From Mesorhizobium loti (GTDB taxonomy: Bacteria; Pseudomonadota; Alphaproteobacteria; Rhizobiales; Rhizobiaceae): DNA of 64,000 nucleotides. Position 1 is the stretch's first letter. Every line of letters starts with the position of its first letter. Below the pieces are notes generated by a model. The model ran no database searches. It saw only the letters and a list, made by a program, of their open reading frames with translations, and was not told the origin of the DNA. The stretch lies in the NCBI RefSeq assembly GCF_002858745.1, contig NZ_PJRO01000007.1:241505-305504 (forward strand), in the 5' to 3' direction. Shown in pieces: positions 55,161-64,000 of the stretch. A program made the position numbers and the translations under genes.

Positions 55161-56560
55161 TCCTCCGTAAGCCACGTCGACCCCGCTCGCTGAAGTGGAG
55201 CCTTGTGCTGCGCATCGCGCTGCTGCAGGGCATCATGATCACGCTGCTCATTCCGCTGCTCATCGTAGGGTTGATGATGTTCGGCGTCGCGAGCATGAAT
55301 GACTATGAGGGCGGCACGGCCGATGTCATCAAGGACGCTCTTGCCCGCGACGCCAATGGCAAGTTGGTCCTCAAGCCGACACGCGAGCTTGCGGATCTGC
55401 GCAGGACCGAGAAGAACCTCTGGTATGTCGTGCGCGACAAACAGGGTAACGTCCTCAGGGAGGGTGCTATCCCACCCGCATTGGCACCGTTCGCGGATCA
55501 ACTCGACAACATCAGCGAAGCGCGCTTCTCCTGGAAGATGGGCAAGGCGCCTGACAGGCCCGCCGGCATCGTGATGTGGGAGGACGATACCGGGGCTGGC
55601 ACAGTTCAGATACTGGCCGGCACCGAAGGCAAGCTCTCATGGGTTCGTCTGGGGCTCGCCGCCTGGGAATTCTTCCTCGTCGTCATCCTGCCGGTGGTCG
55701 GCGTAATGGCGCTGGCGACGCTGTTTGTGACGCCCTGGGTGGTACGCGGTGCACTCAGGAGTCTGGGGGCTGCCGCAAACGAAGCCGGTCAGATCGATAT
55801 CGACAAGCGCGGCGTGCAGTTGCCCCTCAAGGGCGTGCCGACGGAGGTGACACCTCTGGTCAATGCTGTGAACGAAGCGTTGGTGCGACTGGACACGGGT
55901 TACGAACGCCATCGCCGGTTTCTTACCGACGCGGCACATGAACTGCGCACGCCTGTGGCCATCCTCAACACCCGTGTCGCCTCCTTGCCACCGACTCCGG
56001 AACGGGCCCGCGTGTTGCGCGACGCCGCCCGGCTTTCCACACTGACCGACCAGTTGCTCGACCTGCAGCGGCTTGGACGCCAGGTCGATCACTTCACGAA
56101 AATCGACCTGGTTGAAATCGCCCGCAGCGTCGTCCTCGACATGGCGCCAATCGCCTTCTCTTCGGGCTATGAAGTGGCGTTCGAGCCAGCAGTCGAGACA
56201 CTTTCTGCCACCGGCGATCGCGCTTCGATCGAGCGAGCGGTGACCAGTCTCGTCCAGAATGCGATCGAACATGGTGGCAATCGCGGCAGAATCACCATCA
56301 ATGTCGTCAAGCCGGCAACCATCGAAATCCTGGACGAGGGCGAAGGTGTGCCCGAAGAGGAACGCAAGAAGATTTTCCAACCGTTTTACCGTTTGCGCCC
56401 GCACGACCACGGCGCGGGGCTCGGCCTCAATCTGGTGCAGGAGATCATGCAGTTGCATGGCGGGCGCATCGAGGTGCTGGACGGCAGGCCAGGTGCGCTG
56501 TTCAGGATCAGTTTTCCGAAACCGCAGAAAGAAACGGCCGCATCCCGCAAAGGTTGCTGA
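55157..56560 (+). CDS. Sensor histidine kinase
   Basis: 467 residues. Two helices at about 18-45 and 170-192 bracket a periplasmic domain. HAMP-like linker, H-box with His261 (TDAAHELRTPVA), N-box SLVQNAIEHGG, G1 DEGEGVPEEE, G2 GAGLGLNLV. It phosphorylates the response regulator. The stop TGA is immediately followed by repeat copy E. Signal unknown. Confidence 0.94.
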   Translation: MILRKPRRPRSLKWSLVLRIALLQGIMITLLIPLLIVGLMMFGVASMNDYEGGTADVIKDALARDANGKLVLKPTRELADLRRTEKNLWYVVRDKQGNVLREGAIPPALAPFADQLDNISEARFSWKMGKAPDRPAGIVMWEDDTGAGTVQILAGTEGKLSWVRLGLAAWEFFLVVILPVVGVMALATLFVTPWVVRGALRSLGAAANEAGQIDIDKRGVQLPLKGVPTEVTPLVNAVNEALVRLDTGYERHRRFLTDAAHELRTPVAILNTRVASLPPTPERARVLRDAARLSTLTDQLLDLQRLGRQVDHFTKIDLVEIARSVVLDMAPIAFSSGYEVAFEPAVETLSATGDRASIERAVTSLVQNAIEHGGNRGRITINVVKPATIEILDEGEGVPEEERKKIFQPFYRLRPHDHGAGLGLNLVQEIMQLHGGRIEVLDGRPGALFRISFPKPQKETAASRKGC

Positions 56561-56626
56561 CTAGAGCAATTCCAGGAAAAGTGCGTAGCGGTTGGAGCGT
56601 TTCCGCAAAAACCGGAAACGCTCTAG
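56561..56626 (-). repeat. Two-hairpin intergenic element, copy E (inverted, internally deleted)
   Basis: CTAGAGCAATTCCAGGAAAA at the left, GGAGCGTTTCCG...CGGAAACGCTCTAG at the right; the middle GGAATTGCG part is missing. It exactly fills the gap between two convergent genes: it starts at the base after the kinase stop (56560) and its right end supplies the TetR TAG stop (56625-56623). Confidence 0.88.
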
Positions 56627-57186
56627 GCGAGAGCCGGCACCGGTGCCAGATTGCCCTTGGCAACCGAAAGCAGGGAAGACACCAGCGAGCGTCGCTCCTG
56701 TTCGGAAAGCACCTGGAAGTCGAACAGATTGGCGCTGCGCATGCCTTCCACCGCGAAGTAGGTCAGCATCAATATCTTGAAGTCCGGCGTCTCGGCCTTC
56801 AGCCGGTCAAAAAGCTGGCGCTGGAAGACGCGGATCGGCGCAAGGAAATCGGGATCTTCGGCAATCGCCGAGAAAATCCATGAGGAGGGTGGATGGTCTT
56901 CTTCGAACTTCTTTGCGGAAAGCTTCACATAGGCGGCTAGCAGATTGCCCTGGCCGCAAGCCAGCCTGGCCAGCTCCAGCGATTCCTGGAATTCGCTCAG
57001 ATAGTGCTCGACCAGTGCCTGCATCAGCTTGGCCTTGGTCGGAAAATTGTAGAGAAGCCCGCCTTTCGAGACACCGGCACGGTGGGCAACGGCATCCAGA
57101 GACAGATTGCCCGGCCCGGATTCACGAGCGACATCCGCCGCTGCGGCCAGTATCTTTTCGCGTGAATTCGCTCGCGGTTTCTTCAT
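56623..57186 (-). CDS. TetR-family repressor of the RND pump
   Basis: 187 residues. HTH at about 8-55 (LSLDAVAHRAGVSKGGLLYNFPTKAKL split), ligand domain after that. Divergent from the pump adaptor gene with 212 bases between, where a GACAC-ACTC-GTGTC dyad lies. Its stop is from repeat copy E. Confidence 0.92.
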   Translation of the reverse strand: MKKPRANSREKILAAAADVARESGPGNLSLDAVAHRAGVSKGGLLYNFPTKAKLMQALVEHYLSEFQESLELARLACGQGNLLAAYVKLSAKKFEEDHPPSSWIFSAIAEDPDFLAPIRVFQRQLFDRLKAETPDFKILMLTYFAVEGMRSANLFDFQVLSEQERRSLVSSLLSVAKGNLAPVPALA

Positions 57187-57201
57187 CTCTGCTGCCTATA
57201 A

Positions 57202-57215
57202 GACACACTCGTGTC
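57202..57215. promoter_or_regulatory. TetR-type dyad before the RND operon
   Basis: GACAC-ACTC-GTGTC, 16 bases from the TetR start codon and overlapping TATAAGA that looks like a -10 box. TGACAC near 57262 may be another half site. Confidence 0.6.
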
Positions 57216-57398
57216 CGATTCTGAAATTCGCTCGAGCCTCATCGGGCTAACTTCGATATCCTGACACTAGGCGCAATTGACAAGACCGTCCAGACGGTAC
57301 AGTAAAGCATCGAAAAAAGTCGCTGCCGGGGTTTCGCAAAATGCGCACCCGGCTATTTTGATTCGATTGTCATTGCCACGCGCCGTTCGAGGGATCCC

Positions 57399-58634
57399 AT
57401 GATCAAGCGCTTTATCCTTCCTTTCATTTTGCTTGTCCTCGTTGCCGCGGTGGCCGTTGTCATTGTCGGGTGGAACATCGCCCGCGAGACGATGACCGCG
57501 CAGTTCTTCGCCAACATGCCAGCCAATGTGCTGACGGTCTCGGCCAAGAAGATCGAGCCGACCACCTGGACGCCTGGTGTCGAGGCCATCGGCACCGTTG
57601 GCGCTTCGATGGGTGTCGACCTGACGATGGAAACGTCTGGCGTGGTCAAGGAGATCCTGTTCAAGGCCAACGACAAGATCGAGAGTGGCCAGCTTCTGGT
57701 GCGCCTGGACGATGCTGTCGAACAGGCTGACCTCATCGTGGCCAAGACCAAGGCGACGCTCGACCAGCAGGCGCTGACGCGCGCGCAGGCGCTGCGCAAG
57801 ACCGGCGTCGGCACCGAGGCGACGCTGGACACCGCCAATGCCAACGCCGAGACCTCGATTGCCCAGGTTGCGAAGGCCCAGGCCACCGCCAACCTGAAAC
57901 TGCTCAAGGCCCCGTTTGCCGGCATCGCCGGTATCCCGAAGATCGAGCTCGGCCAGTATGTCACGCCTGGCAGCGCCATCGTCACACTGCAGGACATGGA
58001 GACGATGCGCGTTGACTTCACCGTTCCCGAGCAACAGCTCGAGAAGCTGAAGGTTGGCCAGCCCGTTACGTTCGGCCCGACTTCGGAAGACATGTCGTTC
58101 AAGGGCGTCGTCACCGGCATCGATCCCAAGATCGACCCGAGCAGCCGCCTGGTTTCGGTGCGCGCCCGCATCGACAATCCGGAAGGACGCCTGAGCCCCG
58201 GCCAGTTCGTGCAGGTGCGCGTCGAACTGCCTAAGGAAGACAATGTCATCACTGTTCCGCAGACGGCGCTGACCACAAGCCTCTATGGCGACTACGTCTA
58301 CACCGTCGTTCCGGCCAAGCCGAAGGAAGGTGAAGCGAAGCCCGCCGACAAGGCCGCGGAAACCAAACCGGCCGAAGGCGCCAAGCCAGCCGACGGTGCC
58401 GCACCCGCCGCGCAGAAGCCGGCAGGCAGCGAGGGCCCGCAGCTGGTCGTCAACCAGGTCTTCGTCAAGATCGGCCGGCGCTTCGGCGGCGTCGCCGAGA
58501 TCGTCGACGGTGTCAAGGCTGGCGACGAGGTTGTCACCGCCGGCCAGAACCGCTTGAGCAACGGCACGCTGGTCAAGATCGACAACACGGTCGACCCCAG
58601 CAAGCCTGCAGAGCAGAAGGCTTCCGCCCAATGA
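57399..58634 (+). CDS. RND efflux membrane-fusion (adaptor) protein
   Basis: 411 residues. An N-terminal hydrophobic helix (7-24), biotinyl-lipoyl-like and hairpin regions (ALTRAQALRKTGVGTEATLD), beta-barrel with PFAGIAGIPKIELGQYV. A Lys/Ala/Pro-rich insertion (about 308-345) is unusual and may be a flexible linker. GAGGGA precedes the ATG; its end overlaps the pump gene by 4 bases. Confidence 0.92.
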   Translation: MIKRFILPFILLVLVAAVAVVIVGWNIARETMTAQFFANMPANVLTVSAKKIEPTTWTPGVEAIGTVGASMGVDLTMETSGVVKEILFKANDKIESGQLLVRLDDAVEQADLIVAKTKATLDQQALTRAQALRKTGVGTEATLDTANANAETSIAQVAKAQATANLKLLKAPFAGIAGIPKIELGQYVTPGSAIVTLQDMETMRVDFTVPEQQLEKLKVGQPVTFGPTSEDMSFKGVVTGIDPKIDPSSRLVSVRARIDNPEGRLSPGQFVQVRVELPKEDNVITVPQTALTTSLYGDYVYTVVPAKPKEGEAKPADKAAETKPAEGAKPADGAAPAAQKPAGSEGPQLVVNQVFVKIGRRFGGVAEIVDGVKAGDEVVTAGQNRLSNGTLVKIDNTVDPSKPAEQKASAQ

Positions 58635-61600
58635 GTTTCTCTGACCTCTTCATCAAACGACCCGTCCTGTCGACGGTGCTCGGCGCCATGATCCTGCTCC
58701 TGGGCATCCAGGGCATCTTCAACCTGGCGATCCGCCAGTATCCGAAGGTCGAAGAAACCGCGATCACGGTGACGACCGCCTATCCGGGCGCCAGTGCCGA
58801 CCTGATCCAGGGCTTCATCTCGGCCCCGATCGCACGCGCCGTCGCCTCGACGGAAAACATCGACTACGTCAAATCCTCCAGTGCACCCTCGTCCAGCACC
58901 GTGACGGTGCAGATGAAACTGGGCTCCAACCCGGACGTCGCGCTCGCCGAAGTCCTGTCCAAGGTACAGGGTGTGCGCGGCGACTTGCCTTCGGAAGCCA
59001 AGGACCCGGTGATCGTCAAGGGCACCGGCGACTCGTTCGCGATGATGTACATCTCTATGCAGAATCCGAACATGACGAAGGAGCAGCTGACCGAATACAT
59101 CGACCGCGTCGTGCGTCCGCGCATCACCACGGTCGAAGGTGTCGCCGACGTCAAGATCTTCGGTGCCCAGCAGTATTCGATGCGCGTGTGGATCGACCCG
59201 GTCAGGCTGGCTTCGCGTGGCGTCACCGCCGCGGAAGTTGTCCAGGCGATCAACAACTCCAACTTCCTGTCCGCTCCCGGCAAGACCGAGAACGAATATG
59301 TAATCTCGTCGATCACCGTGCGTTCGACCCTGCAGACGCCCGAAGCCTTCTCGGCCTTGCCTATCCGCTCGGTCGACGGCAATGTGGTGCGCCTGCGCGA
59401 CGTGGCACGCGTCGAACTGGGTGCCGAAAACACCGACACCCGCGTGACCTTCAACGGCAAGCCCGGCACCTTCCTCGCCATATTCCCGACGCCGGCAGCC
59501 AACCCGCTGACGACCGCCGCCGCCGTTCAGAAGCTGGTGCCGGCCATCCAGGAAACGCTGCCCAGAGGCATGACGATCCAGGTCGTTTATGACTCGACGG
59601 AACAGATCAGCGCCTCGATCGAGGAAGTGTTCAAGACCATCGCCGAGGCTGTGGCCATCGTCGTGGTGGTCATCCTGCTGTTCCTGGGTTCGTTCCGCTC
59701 GGTGCTGATGCCGATCATCACGATCCCGCTGTCACTGATCGGCGTCTGCTTCATCCTCTATTTCATGGGCTATTCAATCAACCTTCTGTCGCTGCTTGCC
59801 ATGGTTCTGGCGATCGGCCTGGTGGTCGATGACGCCATTGTGGTGGTGGAGAATATCCACCGCCACATCGAGGAGGGCATGACGCCCATGCAGGCAGCCT
59901 TTGCCGGCATGCGTGAGATCTTCTCCCCCGTCGTGGCGATGACGATCACGCTCGCGGCGGTGTTTGCGCCGCTAGCGTTTACTGGCGGCCTGACCGGTTC
60001 GCTGTTCCGCGAATTCGCGGTGACGCTTGCCGGCGCAGTGGTGATCTCCGGTATCATCGCGGTGACCATCACGCCGATGATGTCGGCGCGGCTTCTGAAA
60101 TCCGGCTCCCACAGCCGGTTCCAGAAGATCGTGGATGGTACTTTCACGCGCATCGAAAATGTCTATGAGCGCATGGTCAACCGATCGCTCAATGCGCGCT
60201 GGGTAACCCTGCTGATCGTCATCGCCCTGGTCGGCGTGACGGGCTACATGTTCACCAAGACCTCGAGCGAACTGGCCCCGGAAGAGGATCAGGGCTTCCT
60301 GCTCTCGATCGTCACCGGGCCGCAATATGCAACCTCCGACTACACCGAAGCGTACGTCAACCAGATGCTCGGCCTGGTGCAGGACATCCCGGAAACGCGT
60401 GCCCTGTTCTCGGCCGTCGCCTTCGGTGGCGCCACCAACGGTGCTTTCGTCGGCTTCGCGTTCAAGGACTGGGCCGATCGCATACGCTCATCAAACCAAA
60501 TTCAAGCCGACATCACGGAACGGCTGAAGAAGGTCGCCGGAGTGGAAGCCTTCGTCTTCGCACCGCCGACGCTGCCGGGTTCCGGTGGCGGTCTACCGGT
60601 CGGTCTGGTCGTGCGTTCGACGGGCGAGGCCGCGAAAGTGTTCGAAGTGGCAGAGGAGATCAAGCAGAAGGCGCAGGCTTCAGGTCGCTTCATCGTCGTG
60701 CAGAACTCGATGTCCTACAACGCGCCGCAAACCTCGATCACCATCGACCGTGATCGTGCCGCCGCGCTCAACATCCCGATCAGCGACATCGGTCGCACGC
60801 TGACGCTGCTGGTCGGCGGCAACGAGGTGGCCAAGTTCGACCGCGACTCCAATGCCTACAAGATCATCCCGCAGGTGCCGATGGTCTATCGCGACAACCC
60901 CGAAAAACTCGGCGAATATTTCGTGCGCAGCGTGACGGGTCAGATGGTGCCGCTCACCTCGGTGGTGAATATCGCCACCAATGCATCGCCGGCGGCGATC
61001 GAGCAGTTCAACCAGTTGAACTCTTCGACGATCACGGCGCTGCCGATGCCAGGTGTGACCACCGGCGATGGCCTGAAGACGATCGAGGATATCGCCCGGC
61101 AGAGCATGCCCGACGGTTTCTTCATCGATTACACCGGCCAATCGCGGCAGGAAAAGGAACAGGGCAACACGATCATCATCGCCTTCATCGCGGCTATCAT
61201 CGTGATCTACCTGGTGCTGGCGGCGCAGTTCGAAAGCTTCCGCGATCCGCTCATCATCATGATGTCGGTGCCGTTGTCGATCTTCGGTGCGATCGTGCCT
61301 CTCAACATATTGAATGGGAACTTCTTTGGAATTCCGATCCCCGGATCAACGCTGAACATCTACACGCAGGTTGGGCTGATTACGCTGATCGGCCTGATTA
61401 CCAAGCACGGCATTCTGCTGGTGGAGTTCGCCAACCAGCAACGTGAGGAACACGGCCTGTCGATCAGGGAAGCCATCGTCGCCTCGGCCAAGGTTCGCCT
61501 GCGCCCGATCCTGATGACCACCGCCGCCATGGCGCTGGGCGTCGTGCCGCTGATCGTCGCCCAGGGTGCAGGTGCGGCAGCGCGCTTCTCGATGGGTCTG

Positions 61601-61738
61601 GTGATCTTCACCGGCATCCTGGTGGGCACCTGCTTCACGCTGTTCGTGGTGCCGATGTTCTATACGTTCCTGGCGCATCGCGGCCACGCTCCGGCAGAGC
61701 CCCAGGGGACGGCAGCAGCACTCGAGCCCGCGGAATAA
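58631..61738 (+). CDS. RND multidrug efflux pump (AcrB/MexF-like)
   Basis: 1035 residues, usual length. Paired six-helix halves with large periplasmic loops, proton-relay Asp pair in AIGLVVDDAIVVVEN, and QSRQEKEQGNTIIIAFIAA in the second half. Trimeric proton-driven export of drugs or lipophiles. No outer-membrane factor is in the operon, so it must use one encoded elsewhere. Confidence 0.94.
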   Translation: MSFSDLFIKRPVLSTVLGAMILLLGIQGIFNLAIRQYPKVEETAITVTTAYPGASADLIQGFISAPIARAVASTENIDYVKSSSAPSSSTVTVQMKLGSNPDVALAEVLSKVQGVRGDLPSEAKDPVIVKGTGDSFAMMYISMQNPNMTKEQLTEYIDRVVRPRITTVEGVADVKIFGAQQYSMRVWIDPVRLASRGVTAAEVVQAINNSNFLSAPGKTENEYVISSITVRSTLQTPEAFSALPIRSVDGNVVRLRDVARVELGAENTDTRVTFNGKPGTFLAIFPTPAANPLTTAAAVQKLVPAIQETLPRGMTIQVVYDSTEQISASIEEVFKTIAEAVAIVVVVILLFLGSFRSVLMPIITIPLSLIGVCFILYFMGYSINLLSLLAMVLAIGLVVDDAIVVVENIHRHIEEGMTPMQAAFAGMREIFSPVVAMTITLAAVFAPLAFTGGLTGSLFREFAVTLAGAVVISGIIAVTITPMMSARLLKSGSHSRFQKIVDGTFTRIENVYERMVNRSLNARWVTLLIVIALVGVTGYMFTKTSSELAPEEDQGFLLSIVTGPQYATSDYTEAYVNQMLGLVQDIPETRALFSAVAFGGATNGAFVGFAFKDWADRIRSSNQIQADITERLKKVAGVEAFVFAPPTLPGSGGGLPVGLVVRSTGEAAKVFEVAEEIKQKAQASGRFIVVQNSMSYNAPQTSITIDRDRAAALNIPISDIGRTLTLLVGGNEVAKFDRDSNAYKIIPQVPMVYRDNPEKLGEYFVRSVTGQMVPLTSVVNIATNASPAAIEQFNQLNSSTITALPMPGVTTGDGLKTIEDIARQSMPDGFFIDYTGQSRQEKEQGNTIIIAFIAAIIVIYLVLAAQFESFRDPLIIMMSVPLSIFGAIVPLNILNGNFFGIPIPGSTLNIYTQVGLITLIGLITKHGILLVEFANQQREEHGLSIREAIVASAKVRLRPILMTTAAMALGVVPLIVAQGAGAAARFSMGLVIFTGILVGTCFTLFVVPMFYTFLAHRGHAPAEPQGTAAALEPAE

Positions 61739-61756
61739 GCAGCGGGCAAGCACATG

Positions 61757-61794
61757 AAAAACAGGGCGCCGGAGCAATCCGGCGCCCTGTTTGC
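61757..61794. terminator. Bidirectional terminator
   Basis: AACAGGGCGCCGG (61760-61772), loop AGCAAT, CCGGCGCCCTGTT (61779-61791), with A run before and T-rich bases after; serves the RND operon and the convergent PhnB-like gene. Confidence 0.85.
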
Positions 61795-61810
61795 TTAGGG
61801 GGAAATCGCT

Positions 61811-62287
61811 TCAGCCCCTGGCAGCCGCTTCCAGCGCAGCGATGTCGATCTTCACCATCTTCATCATCGCCTGCATGACGCGGTCGGCCTTGGCCTGGTC
61901 CTTGTCCTTCAGCAGCCTGGGCAGGATGTCGGGCACCACCTGCCAGGAAATGCCGAACCTGTCCTTCAGCCAGCCGCACTGGACTTCCTTGCCGCCATCG
62001 GCGGTCAGTCCGTTCCAGTAAAGATCGACCTCTTCCTGGTCCTTGCAGTCGATGCTGAGCGAGATGGCGTCGTTGAAGGCAGCGTGCGGACCGCCATTCA
62101 GCGCCTGGAAGCGCATGCCGTCCAGTTCGAAGTCGGCGACAAGCAGGGTGCCTTCCGGGCCATGGCCGTCCTTGCCCCAGCGCGTTTCGCTGATGATCTT
62201 CGAATTCTTGAAAATGGACGAGTAGAAATTGATCGCATCCTCTGCATCGTTGTTTTCGAACCAGAGGCAAGCGGTGATCTTCTGCAT
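61811..62287 (-). CDS. PhnB-like VOC-family protein
   Basis: 158 residues. Pattern ITACLWFENNDAEDAINFYSS, then FNDAISLSIDCKDQEEVD and WLKDRFGISWQVVP, as in PhnB/3-demethylubiquinone methyltransferase-like VOC proteins. GGAGAAGATC precedes ATG 62287. Substrate unknown. Confidence 0.87.
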   Translation of the reverse strand: MQKITACLWFENNDAEDAINFYSSIFKNSKIISETRWGKDGHGPEGTLLVADFELDGMRFQALNGGPHAAFNDAISLSIDCKDQEEVDLYWNGLTADGGKEVQCGWLKDRFGISWQVVPDILPRLLKDKDQAKADRVMQAMMKMVKIDIAALEAAARG

Positions 62288-62567
62288 GATCTTCTCCTGA
62301 AAGGTCCCGTTTCGAATATCTTGCGGCAACTCTTGGGCATGATCCGAAGGCCGATATCGGCTGCCGTCACACCAAGGACGACCTCGACTGCGTCAATCCG
62401 ACAGGTGCTTGAAACTTTTCTGCAGCTGGCGTGGCGACGTCGCGCTGGCGTGAAGCCAGCCTTGTCGCAAAACCGTGGCCAGACTGGATCATGGCGTATA
62501 TAACGCCAGCTTCCTATCTACATTTATCGCACAGGAACGTGCCTTACAGGCATCAAGGACAGTACCC

Positions 62568-64000
62568 ATGCCAGCCTATCGCTCCCGAACCACCACTCAT
62601 GGCCGCAACATGGCCGGCGCCCGCGGCCTGTGGCGCGCCACCGGCATGAAGGACTCGGATTTCGGCAAGCCGATTATCGCGGTGGTGAACTCCTTTACCC
62701 AGTTCGTGCCGGGCCACGTGCACCTCAAGGACCTTGGCCAGCTGGTAGCCCGTGAAATCGAGGCAGCCGGCGGTGTCGCCAAGGAGTTCAACACCATCGC
62801 CGTTGACGACGGTATCGCGATGGGCCATGACGGCATGCTTTATTCGCTGCCGAGCCGCGAACTCATCGCCGACTCGGTCGAATACATGGTCAACGCGCAT
62901 TGCGCCGACGCCATGGTCTGCATCTCCAATTGCGACAAGATCACGCCTGGCATGCTGATGGCTGCGATGCGGCTCAACATCCCGGCTGTCTTCGTCTCCG
63001 GCGGCCCGATGGAAGCCGGCAAGGTGGTGTGGAAGGACAAGGTGACCGCCGTCGACCTGGTCGATGCGATGGTGGCCGCTGCCGACGACAAGATTTCCGA
63101 CGAAGAAGTCAACGTCATCGAACGCTCGGCTTGCCCGACCTGCGGCTCGTGCTCGGGCATGTTCACCGCCAATTCGATGAACTGCCTGACCGAGGCGCTT
63201 GGCCTTTCTCTGCCTGGCAACGGCTCGACGCTCGCCACCCATGCCGATCGCAAGCGGCTCTTCGTGGAGGCAGGCCATCTCGTCGTCGACCTTGCCCAGC
63301 GCTACTACGAGCAGGAAGACGAAAGCGTCTTGCCGCGCAACATCGCCTCAAAGCGGGCTTTCGAGAATGCCATGACACTGGACGTCGCGATGGGCGGCTC
63401 GACCAACACCGTGCTGCACATCCTGGCCGCGGCACTGGAAGGCGGCATCGACTTCACCATGGACGATATCGACCGTCTGTCGCGCAAGGTGCCGGTGCTG
63501 AGCAAGGTCGCACCTGCCAAGTCCGACGTTCACATGGAAGACGTGCACCGCGCCGGCGGCATCATGGCGATCCTTGGCCAGCTCGACAAAGCCGGGTTGA
63601 TCAATCGCGACCTGCCCACCGTACACTCGGCGACAATGGGCGACGCGCTGGAGCGCTGGGACATTTCGCGCACCACGGCCGAGAACGTGCGCAAATTCTA
63701 CATGGCAGCACCCGGCGGCGTGCCGACGCAGGTCGCCTTCAGCCAGGACCGCCGCTGGGACGAGCTCGACCTCGACCGCGAAAAGGGTGTCATCCGCTCC
63801 GCCGAACACGCTTTCTCGAAGGATGGCGGCCTCGCCGTGCTGAAAGGCAACATCGCGCTCGACGGCTGCGTGGTGAAGACCGCCGGCGTGGACGATTCGA
63901 TCCTGAAATTCACCGGCCCCGCCAAGGTCTACGAAAGCCAGGACGCCGCCGTGAAGGCCATTCTCAGCAATGAGGTGCAGGCCGGCGACGTGGTGGTGAT
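62568..64000 (+). CDS. ilvD: Dihydroxy-acid dehydratase (3' truncated)
   Basis: The frame is open to the right edge; 477 codons are visible of about 610. N-terminal [20 protein letters not shown], Fe-S cysteines in [10 protein letters not shown] and the [19 protein letters not shown] segment, as in the IlvD enzymes of branched-chain amino acid synthesis. AAGGACAG precedes the ATG. It makes 2-keto acids from dihydroxy acids, for valine and isoleucine. Related to the sugar-acid dehydratase at 30694 but a different branch. Confidence 0.95.
   Translation, partial: MPAYRSRTTTHGRNMAGARGLWRATGMKDSDFGKPIIAVVNSFTQFVPGHVHLKDLGQLVAREIEAAGGVAKEFNTIAVDDGIAMGHDGMLYSLPSRELIADSVEYMVNAHCADAMVCISNCDKITPGMLMAAMRLNIPAVFVSGGPMEAGKVVWKDKVTAVDLVDAMVAAADDKISDEEVNVIERSACPTCGSCSGMFTANSMNCLTEALGLSLPGNGSTLATHADRKRLFVEAGHLVVDLAQRYYEQEDESVLPRNIASKRAFENAMTLDVAMGGSTNTVLHILAAALEGGIDFTMDDIDRLSRKVPVLSKVAPAKSDVHMEDVHRAGGIMAILGQLDKAGLINRDLPTVHSATMGDALERWDISRTTAENVRKFYMAAPGGVPTQVAFSQDRRWDELDLDREKGVIRSAEHAFSKDGGLAVLKGNIALDGCVVKTAGVDDSILKFTGPAKVYESQDAAVKAILSNEVQAGDVVV

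Overview
The window is a high-GC, tightly packed chromosomal segment of an alphaproteobacterium, most likely in the Rhizobiales near Mesorhizobium/Aminobacter (Phyllobacteriaceae). This is judged from gene content (FdsGBACD-type formate dehydrogenase, MttB-family protein, YdcSTUV/PatD polyamine operon, short Gnd-Zwf pair), from many LysR/TetR/MocR regulators, and from intergenic palindromes typical of that group. No rRNA, tRNA, CRISPR array, integrase or transposase was seen. Two genes are cut by the window edges: an EamA permease at the left and ilvD at the right.

Layout. 1-9 kb: permease end, METTL20-like methyltransferase, a candidate terminator-ended small RNA, then sugar-phosphate genes on the minus strand (gnd-zwf, pgi-HAD phosphatase) around a VOC protein and a divergent LysR/DJ-1 pair. 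9-19 kb: a possible amine/guanidino-acid region with a MocR regulator, a MerR-DUF3471 fusion, an MttB-family methyltransferase, a GbuA-like ureohydrolase with an NTF2-like gene and NCS1 permease, their LysR regulator and a DddL-like cupin. 19-30 kb: ChrA, exported RidA-like protein with TetR, MATE pump, MASE1-PAS-GGDEF cyclase, and several regulator/hydrolase pairs with clear palindromic operators. 30-35 kb: sugar-acid dehydratase, CoxG-like protein, Mrp ATPase and a frameshifted VOC gene. 35-43 kb: LysR followed by fdsG-fdsB-fdsA-fdhD-fdsD. 43-46 kb: a three-domain hydrolase/cyclase-like/LuxR protein and a run of small proteins. 46-53 kb: YdcSTUV-type transporter plus PatD with a LysR gene upstream. 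53-64 kb: DedA, phospholipid methyltransferase-like protein, two-component system, TetR-controlled RND pump, PhnB-like protein, and ilvD.

How the parts fit. Three units converge on GABA and small nitrogen compounds: guanidinobutyrate would be imported and split to GABA plus urea by the gbu-like cluster; putrescine would enter by YdcSTUV and its aldehyde be oxidised to GABA by PatD; the MocR factor is of the GabR/TauR type and a similar box lies in front of both its own gene and the MttB-family gene. Formate from C1 catabolism could be oxidised by the Fds enzyme.

The most unusual things seen are: (i) a five-copy two-hairpin intergenic element whose ends supply or abut the stop codons of neighbouring genes; (ii) a candidate small RNA with two CCTCCC motifs; (iii) FdsA with the three cysteines of the His-Cys3 Fe-S site replaced; (iv) an alpha/beta hydrolase - degenerate nucleotide cyclase - LuxR fusion; (v) MerR-DUF3471; and (vi) an exported RidA-like protein lacking the catalytic arginine. 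All function calls are from reading motifs by eye; no database search was run.
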